This document shows, piece after piece, positions 7,472 through 11,184 of a DNA stretch of 11,184 nucleotides. Position numbers and translations under genes: made by a program. Each line of letters begins with the position of its first letter. Within the stretch, counting starts at the first letter, position 1. The notes beneath the pieces were generated by a model. That model saw nothing but the letters and a program-made list of their open reading frames with translations. It did not search any database and was not told where the DNA came from. Source of the stretch: JAUVIB01 sp964424545 (lineage in GTDB: Bacteria > Calditrichota > Calditrichia > Calditrichales > Calditrichaceae); contig CAYRJN010000123.1 of assembly GCA_964424545.1 (NCBI GenBank), positions 1 through 11,184 on the forward strand. The letters are read 5' to 3'.

Positions 7472-7975
7472 CTAATAATCGTGCGGAATGCCTTTAATGT
7501 GTAACAAGAGATGTTTTTTATCTTTAACGTCGTCTAACCAGCCGAAATTTGCGTCATTTTTGCTGTCCAAATCCTTGATATACGGTTTAATATCCAAGAG
7601 AGGCGTGCCATCAAATACATCCAATCCCGAAGTATAAATAATATTGTCTTCAATTTTTTTTACCCGCACAATACTTAAACCGATAGGATTAGGGCGCAGC
7701 GGCGAACGGCTGGCAAATAAACCGATTCCCTCTGAGGGAGCGACAGCGCCCAGCCAGGACGGTTTGACGGTCATTTCCGCTTTTCCTTTTAATTTATTGA
7801 TGAAATACAGCACATATATGTATTTAAAACGCCGTAATGTTTTAAGACCTTCAATATATTCGGAATTGACGATAATCCTGAATTCTCCTTCATCGTCCTC
7901 TATGGGTTGATACGGCGCATAATCCATATACGGCGTTTCGATAACGCCAATCGGCTTAAATGATATATCCATCAT
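7472..7975 (-). CDS. trmO: TrmO/TsaA-family SAM-dependent methyltransferase (short form)
   Basis: A 167-residue protein of the TsaA/UPF0066 family, whose E. coli member TrmO methylates N6 of threonylcarbamoyl-A37 in some tRNAs using S-adenosylmethionine. Visible hallmarks are an N-terminal KPIGVIETPY (7-16), the signature FASRSPLRPNPIGLS (87-101) and DGTPLLDIKPY (122-132). E. coli TrmO is about 235 residues and has an extra C-terminal domain that is absent here, as in many archaeal and anaerobe members. The tRNA role is taken from the family, and short forms may have other substrates. The ATG at 7975 lies 2 bases after the stop of the NifX-domain gene. A GTG at 7981 would overlap that stop (GTGA) and a second ATG lies at 7972. 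It is the last gene of the operon and is probably translationally coupled. Family sure, substrate less so. Confidence 0.88.
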   Translation of the reverse strand: MMDISFKPIGVIETPYMDYAPYQPIEDDEGEFRIIVNSEYIEGLKTLRRFKYIYVLYFINKLKGKAEMTVKPSWLGAVAPSEGIGLFASRSPLRPNPIGLSIVRVKKIEDNIIYTSGLDVFDGTPLLDIKPYIKDLDSKNDANFGWLDDVKDKKHLLLHIKGIPHDY

Positions 7976-7977
7976 AA

Positions 7978-8361
7978 TCACTTTATAATTAACGGTTTTC
8001 TATCTTCATTATTTTTTTCGTATAGGATTTTATCAAAATTATTACGCACGATATCAACAGCTTGCGATATCGTTTCAACCCGAGGAACCACACAAACAAA
8101 CTTTTCAATCATCCTTGTTATGTTTTTACCGAACTGCCCACCCACTAAGACATCCACATCTTTTAAAAGCCTTGCCATACCTTTGGCTTTATTGGGATCG
8201 CCGTGCATTTTTTCCGTGAATTTCGGATTCTCTATTTTTTTAAGAAATTCAGCATTTTTTGCATCTATTTTATATATTAGATAAAATTCCGCGTCGCCGT
8301 AATGTCCGTCGTTCTTTAATTTCTCTTCATTATCCGTGGCAAAAGCAACCATTAATTCCAT
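7978..8361 (-). CDS. NifX/FeMo-co-domain protein (dinitrogenase Fe-Mo cofactor family)
   Basis: A 127-residue single-domain protein resembling the NifX/NifB-C-terminal/MTH1175 fold that binds or carries metal clusters. It starts MELMVAFATDN, has DGHYGDAEFYLIYKI (18-32, matching the family HFGxAxxFxIY motif), a central ENPKFTEKMHGDP, and DVDVLVGGQFG (70-80). Family members without nif genes are common in anaerobes, beside TsaA-family and Fe-S ATPase genes. No nif gene is visible here, so nitrogen fixation is not implied. The frame is open much further upstream, to 8523, overlapping the methyltransferase gene, but that extension is a shadow. I chose the ATG at 8361 because AAGGAG lies 11 bases upstream and the domain begins there. 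An ATG at 8388 (MKRQGDVDR...) is the alternative, adding nine residues. It ends 2 bases before the trmO-like start. Confidence 0.82.
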   Translation of the reverse strand: MELMVAFATDNEEKLKNDGHYGDAEFYLIYKIDAKNAEFLKKIENPKFTEKMHGDPNKAKGMARLLKDVDVLVGGQFGKNITRMIEKFVCVVPRVETISQAVDIVRNNFDKILYEKNNEDRKPLIIK

Positions 8362-8372
8362 GCGATCAACGT

Positions 8373-8378
8373 CTCCTT
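8373..8378 (-). promoter_or_regulatory. Shine-Dalgarno site deciding the NifX-domain start
   Basis: The minus strand reads AAGGAG, 11 bases before the ATG at 8361. It lies downstream of the competing ATG at 8388, which has no SD at a useful distance. This supports the shorter protein. Confidence 0.55.
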
Positions 8379-8401
8379 GTCGTTTCATCAAATAATTATC
8401 A

Positions 8402-9052
8402 TCAACCTTTGTGCGCAACCAATAAGCGAACGTAGTTCTTAAACATAAAATGCTCGTCAAAATCAATAAAACCCTTATCCCGTAAAATCGCTTTCCAATC
8501 TCTTTTGATAAAGTCAAAAGCATACGGACATTCGCCGAGTTTAAAGGGAATGCGATAATAAAAAGGCATGTCTTTTAGCGAGAATTCATTAAAGTCCAAT
8601 ATACAAAATTGCCCACCCGGTTTTAAACTATTATAAACATTTTCGATTACATTTAAGCGAACCTCATGAGGAAAGCCGTGAATAACAAAACTGATAAAGG
8701 CTTTGTCAATCGGTTTTTCCAATTCAAAAGGAATATCTATTCGCCTTTTACGAAAAGATACATTATCATATTTCATACATTTCTTTTTGAACTGAACTCC
8801 CATCTCATCGGATATATCCATTCCGATAAGTATGCCCTTTTTTGAAAGATAAGCATGCATTAAACACGCATTGCGTCCCGTTCCGCAGCCGAGATCAACG
8901 ATAAAATCGTCGGGTTGAATATTTAAATTCTTTACGGCACGTTTAATGAACTTATCGTACAGCCCGAAACTCATAATATCCATTATTTTATCATATTGAC
9001 AAGCCATAAAACCTTGTATTTCCACTTTCGATTCCGGATATATTCTATTCAA
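8402..9052 (-). CDS. UbiE-like class I SAM-dependent methyltransferase
   Basis: A 216-residue Rossmann-fold methyltransferase. Motif I is IVDLGCGTGRN (51-61) and the acidic residue ending beta2 is Asp79 in GMDIS. LKPGGQFCILDF (143-154) is the usual post-motif strand, and the C-terminal half has the FLKDKGF-like helix-strand pair (DWKAILRDKGF, 185-195). The N-terminal segment QYDKIMDIMSFGLYDKFIKRAV resembles the start of UbiE/MenG quinone methyltransferases, but that does not fix the acceptor, which I cannot name. The TTG start at 9052 is supported by AAAGGA 7 bases upstream. The first in-frame ATG (residue 16) would remove only the leader. It follows the reductase gene by 13 bases and ends 40 bases before the NifX-domain ATG. 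The context suggests a small-molecule or cofactor target rather than DNA. Confidence 0.85.
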   Translation of the reverse strand: MNRIYPESKVEIQGFMACQYDKIMDIMSFGLYDKFIKRAVKNLNIQPDDFIVDLGCGTGRNACLMHAYLSKKGILIGMDISDEMGVQFKKKCMKYDNVSFRKRRIDIPFELEKPIDKAFISFVIHGFPHEVRLNVIENVYNSLKPGGQFCILDFNEFSLKDMPFYYRIPFKLGECPYAFDFIKRDWKAILRDKGFIDFDEHFMFKNYVRLLVAHKG

Positions 9053-9059
9053 TCTTTAA

Positions 9060-9065
9060 TCCTTT
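9060..9065 (-). promoter_or_regulatory. Shine-Dalgarno site for a TTG start
   Basis: The minus strand reads AAAGGA, 7 bases before the TTG at 9052 and directly after the stop codon of the reductase gene. It is the reason to accept the non-ATG start of the methyltransferase. Confidence 0.6.
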
Positions 9066-10922
9066 CTACAATTCTTTCGCTGTTTCATAAGCGTCCCTGA
9101 TGGCATCCTGCGCTTTACCGACTTTTTTGGCATCGCCTATTACGGCGACAAACATTTTATCTTTTAACACATCTTCCAACGGATTATAACTCTTCATACC
9201 TGTCGCGACAACAATATGATCAATACCTTCAAGCGTTATCGCTATTTCGCCCGTAATAGTCACTTTATCGTCTACAACCTTGGTTACTTTATAACCGGTA
9301 TAAACGGTCGCCTCCTTCACCTTCAACTTCTTTAGAGTCATCGTTCTCTCGATCATTTCCATACCACGTGCTATTTCATCTAACATTTCAACGATAATCA
9401 CCTTATTGCCTTTATCAAGTAATTTACTGGCGATTTCAATACCGATCAATCCCCCGCCTATAATCAACACCGTCTTATTTTCCGTCAGATTTTCATCCAA
9501 TAAGTATTCGGCCCAAAAATACTCTTTCAATCCCTCGATGGGCGGAATCACGGGAATTGAACCGCTGGCCAAAACCGCTCCGTCGTATTTCCCGATAATA
9601 TCCTCCTTATAAGCCTCGCGCTGAATAACTTTAACGCCTTTCTCAATAATTTCATTGTTATAATAATCAATAATTTCCTGCAAGCTGCCTTTGTTGGGAG
9701 GTAGAGGAGCCAAGGTAAACTGCCCGCCGAGCTTATCTTTCTCATATAAATCGACATCATGACCGCGGTCGCACAGGGTAACAGCCGCCTGCATACCGGC
9801 CAGACCGCCGCCGATAACGGCATATTTTTTACGCGTCTCCGACTTCTGAACGGGCGATTCCATATAACCTACCGTCGGATTAACAACGCAGCCCAAACCT
9901 TTACCGGCCTTAACGCCGCCCAAGCAACCTTCGGCACAGGATAAACAAGGGCGAACAAGTCCCTTTACGGCGCCGCTAATTTTTCCTACAAAATCGGGAT
10001 CGGCAACCAAAGCCCGCCCTAACGCCATGTAATCGGCATGAAAATCATCATTTAATTTACGAACATCGGATTGAGAATTTATCCTGCCCACAAAAATGAC
10101 GGGTATGGAAATATTTTTCTTTATTTCGGCCGCCAGCTCCCATGTTTTCCCCTTTGGCACAAACATGTGCTGAAAATACCATGGCGGAGTCGAACAAACC
10201 GAACCGGCCGAGACATGAACCGCCGCCACTCCCTTTTCCTGCAATATTTTAACCAATTGAATCATTTCCGGCAATTTTATACCATTGGGAATCATTTCAT
10301 CCCCGCTAATGCGCACGATAACCGGAATATCAACAGCCTCCAAAAGCGTATCCAATACTGAAAACGGAAATTTAACACGATTTTCAAAGGCGCCTCCAAA
10401 TTCATCTTGCCGCGTATTAACAGTAGGCGAGATATACTGCGCCATTAAATATCCGTGTCCCATCTGGAATTCGATGATATCTATTTCCGCTTTTTCTGCG
10501 CGCCTCGCAGCTTCTCTAAATGTATTGCGCACTTTCTTCATATCGGATTCGTTCATTGCCCTCGGCGCTGCACCGCCGTTTTCACAAGCCGTTTCAACAC
10601 TGGAAATATAATAATTACCGGGAATTTTAGGATTTGCCATTCGTCCCGGATGATTCAAATGTGCAATGACTTTTGCACCGTTTTTATGAATGACATCGCT
10701 GAGGCGTTTTAATCCCTTAATTTTATCGTCGTTATCAATACCGAGTTGAGTGGGAATTTCACGAAGCCCTTTGTCGATATATAAAGGTTCAAGATCAACA
10801 GCCGCTACATGTTTACTGCGCAGATCATAAAAGTTGAGATGTTTTTCATTTACAATGCCGCTGCCATCGCTATAGCCGAGTTTTACCGGCGCCATAATAA
10901 ATTGATTTTTCAATTCCAACAT
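9066..10922 (-). CDS. Old-Yellow-Enzyme/FadH-like Fe-S flavoprotein oxidoreductase
   Basis: A 618-residue multidomain reductase of the 2,4-dienoyl-CoA reductase / trimethylamine dehydrogenase / BaiCD-BaiH type. An FMN-binding TIM barrel covers about 1-325, with HLNHPGR (88-94), GHGYLMAQYISP (155-166; Tyr158 is the likely proton donor) and ENRVKFPF (180-187). A 4Fe-4S site follows with Cys326, Cys329, Cys333 and Cys345, spaced C-x2-C-x3-C-x11-C as in FadH. Then come an FAD site (VIGGGLAGMQAA, 369-380) and an NAD(P) site (IIGGGLIGIEIA, 487-498). Such enzymes pass electrons from NAD(P)H through FAD and Fe-S to FMN and reduce activated C=C bonds. The segment where FadH has its active-site His is replaced by SVCSTPPWYFQHMF, so the substrate probably is not a fatty dienoyl-CoA. 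The ATG at 10922 has AGGAGG 10 bases upstream; a TTG at 10928 is only 4 bases from it. First gene of the operon. Confidence 0.93.
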   Translation of the reverse strand: MLELKNQFIMAPVKLGYSDGSGIVNEKHLNFYDLRSKHVAAVDLEPLYIDKGLREIPTQLGIDNDDKIKGLKRLSDVIHKNGAKVIAHLNHPGRMANPKIPGNYYISSVETACENGGAAPRAMNESDMKKVRNTFREAARRAEKAEIDIIEFQMGHGYLMAQYISPTVNTRQDEFGGAFENRVKFPFSVLDTLLEAVDIPVIVRISGDEMIPNGIKLPEMIQLVKILQEKGVAAVHVSAGSVCSTPPWYFQHMFVPKGKTWELAAEIKKNISIPVIFVGRINSQSDVRKLNDDFHADYMALGRALVADPDFVGKISGAVKGLVRPCLSCAEGCLGGVKAGKGLGCVVNPTVGYMESPVQKSETRKKYAVIGGGLAGMQAAVTLCDRGHDVDLYEKDKLGGQFTLAPLPPNKGSLQEIIDYYNNEIIEKGVKVIQREAYKEDIIGKYDGAVLASGSIPVIPPIEGLKEYFWAEYLLDENLTENKTVLIIGGGLIGIEIASKLLDKGNKVIIVEMLDEIARGMEMIERTMTLKKLKVKEATVYTGYKVTKVVDDKVTITGEIAITLEGIDHIVVATGMKSYNPLEDVLKDKMFVAVIGDAKKVGKAQDAIRDAYETAKEL

Positions 10923-10932
10923 GTTCAATACC

Positions 10933-10938
10933 CCTCCT
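10933..10938 (-). promoter_or_regulatory. Strong Shine-Dalgarno site of the operon's first gene
   Basis: The minus strand reads AGGAGG, a full anti-SD match, 10 bases before the ATG at 10922. It is unusually strong for a Bacteroidota-like context. Confidence 0.7.
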
Positions 10939-10945
10939 GTCTTTC

Positions 10946-10962
10946 AAAATATCGGATATTTT
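10946..10962. promoter_or_regulatory. Perfect palindrome in the leader of the four-gene operon (candidate operator)
   Basis: AAAATATCGGATATTTT has two perfect 8-bp arms around one central base. It ends 7 bases upstream of the AGGAGG site. A repressor bound here, or a small RNA hairpin, would block expression of the operon; both are inferences. The 11-base word AAATATCCGAT from this site recurs on the opposite strand at 11127-11137. Confidence 0.45.
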
Positions 10963-10970
10963 ATCATTTT
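10952..10970 (-). repeat. Right copy of a 19-bp inverted repeat bracketing the four-gene operon
   Basis: The minus strand reads AAAATGATAAAATATCCGA, agreeing at 18 of 19 positions with the plus strand at 7445-7463. It overlaps the palindrome at 10946-10962. It could be a shared regulator half-site or the edge of a transferred cassette. Confidence 0.5.
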
Positions 10971-11106
10971 TTACATTATGAAGCAAACCGAAACGCCTAT
11001 TAATTAGATCATCGGATCGTTGAGCCACAAAAGTCAATAACACACATAAATGGATCGAATAAAGGTTTGTTTTATCGTTCCCTAATCAATAATAATTATT
11101 TTTATG

Positions 11107-11184
11107 TTAAATATTTCTTTTTTCCGAAATATCCGATGCGCCTATTTTTAAAATCATTTTTGCGCCGCAACGCGGGCATCGTTG
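11107..11184 (-). CDS. C-terminal end of a cut gene with a zinc-ribbon-like CPRCG knuckle
   Basis: The last 25 codons of a minus-strand gene run in from the right edge and end at TAA. The fragment contains RCPRCGAKM followed by a hydrophobic strand (ILKIG) and a charged tail. C-x2-C-G is the typical second knuckle of a zinc ribbon or rubredoxin-like metal site, the first knuckle presumably lying outside the window. The fragment is too short to name the protein. It is transcribed in the same direction as the reductase operon and ends 184 bases before its first ATG, so it may belong to the same functional neighbourhood but need not share its transcript. Confidence 0.65.
   Translation of the reverse strand, partial: QRCPRCGAKMILKIGASDISEKRNI

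Noticed and set aside
8389..8523. N-terminal extension of the NifX-domain protein, hydrophobic and overlapping the methyltransferase
   Set aside because: It overlaps the conserved C-terminus of the methyltransferase in another frame. The apparent membrane segment is a by-product of that overlap, and the NifX fold starts later at a well-placed SD.
8981..8999. Third copy of the ATGATAAAATA word within the methyltransferase gene
   Set aside because: Only about 10-12 bases match, and the word is explained by the codons for Tyr-Asp-Lys-Ile-Met, so it is not evidence for a further regulatory repeat.
9548..9823. Second minus-strand frame inside the reductase gene
   Set aside because: It lies fully within the FAD-domain coding sequence of the reductase in another frame and shows no motif.

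Overview
The window looks like a piece of a Bacteroidota-type chromosome, probably from an anaerobe. The grounds are an AT-rich composition, two large lipoproteins with a Bacteroidota-style lipobox, a candidate promoter of the TTTG / TAnnTTTG class, and two tandem GH92 alpha-mannosidases, a family greatly expanded in that phylum. This placement is an inference from gene content and signals only. Every gene I can support is on the minus strand, so transcription runs from right to left.

Layout from the right (upstream) end. At 11107-11184 is the C-terminal end of a cut gene whose product carries a CPRCG zinc-ribbon-like knuckle. About 180 bases of regulatory-looking sequence follow. A tight four-gene operon then runs 10922 -> 7472: an Old-Yellow-Enzyme/FadH-like Fe-S flavoprotein reductase, a UbiE-like class I SAM methyltransferase, a NifX/FeMo-co-domain protein and a short TrmO/TsaA-family SAM-dependent methyltransferase. 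Three of the four have clear Shine-Dalgarno sequences. Near-identical 19-bp sequences in inverted orientation (18/19) sit just upstream of the first gene and just downstream of the last.

Between 6719 and 7471 lie about 750 non-coding bases. They hold a 95-bp MITE-like element with hairpin-forming inverted ends, a GC-richer island with a short tandem repeat, a coding-like but start-less stretch, a small palindrome and a promoter candidate for the next genes.

The GH92 pair (6718 -> 3755 and 3684 -> 685) is probably co-transcribed. Both are lipoproteins with the same architecture: signal peptide, GH92, chitobiase C-terminal-like domain, PA14. They should trim alpha-mannosides such as N-glycans or mannans in the periplasm or at the outer membrane. 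The second copy to be made (3684 -> 685) keeps the canonical HGNEPSHH motif, while the first (6718 -> 3755) has QGNEPSQH. No SusC/SusD genes are visible here. The left end (458 -> 33) encodes a small protein of the low-molecular-weight phosphatase / thioredoxin-type arsenate reductase fold in which the nucleophilic cysteine is glycine and the redox cysteines are also missing.

The items most worth a second look are the active-site-less ArsC/LMW-PTP homologue, the four-gene redox/methylation operon with its bracketing repeats, the MITE-like element and the split in active-site motifs between the GH92 paralogues.
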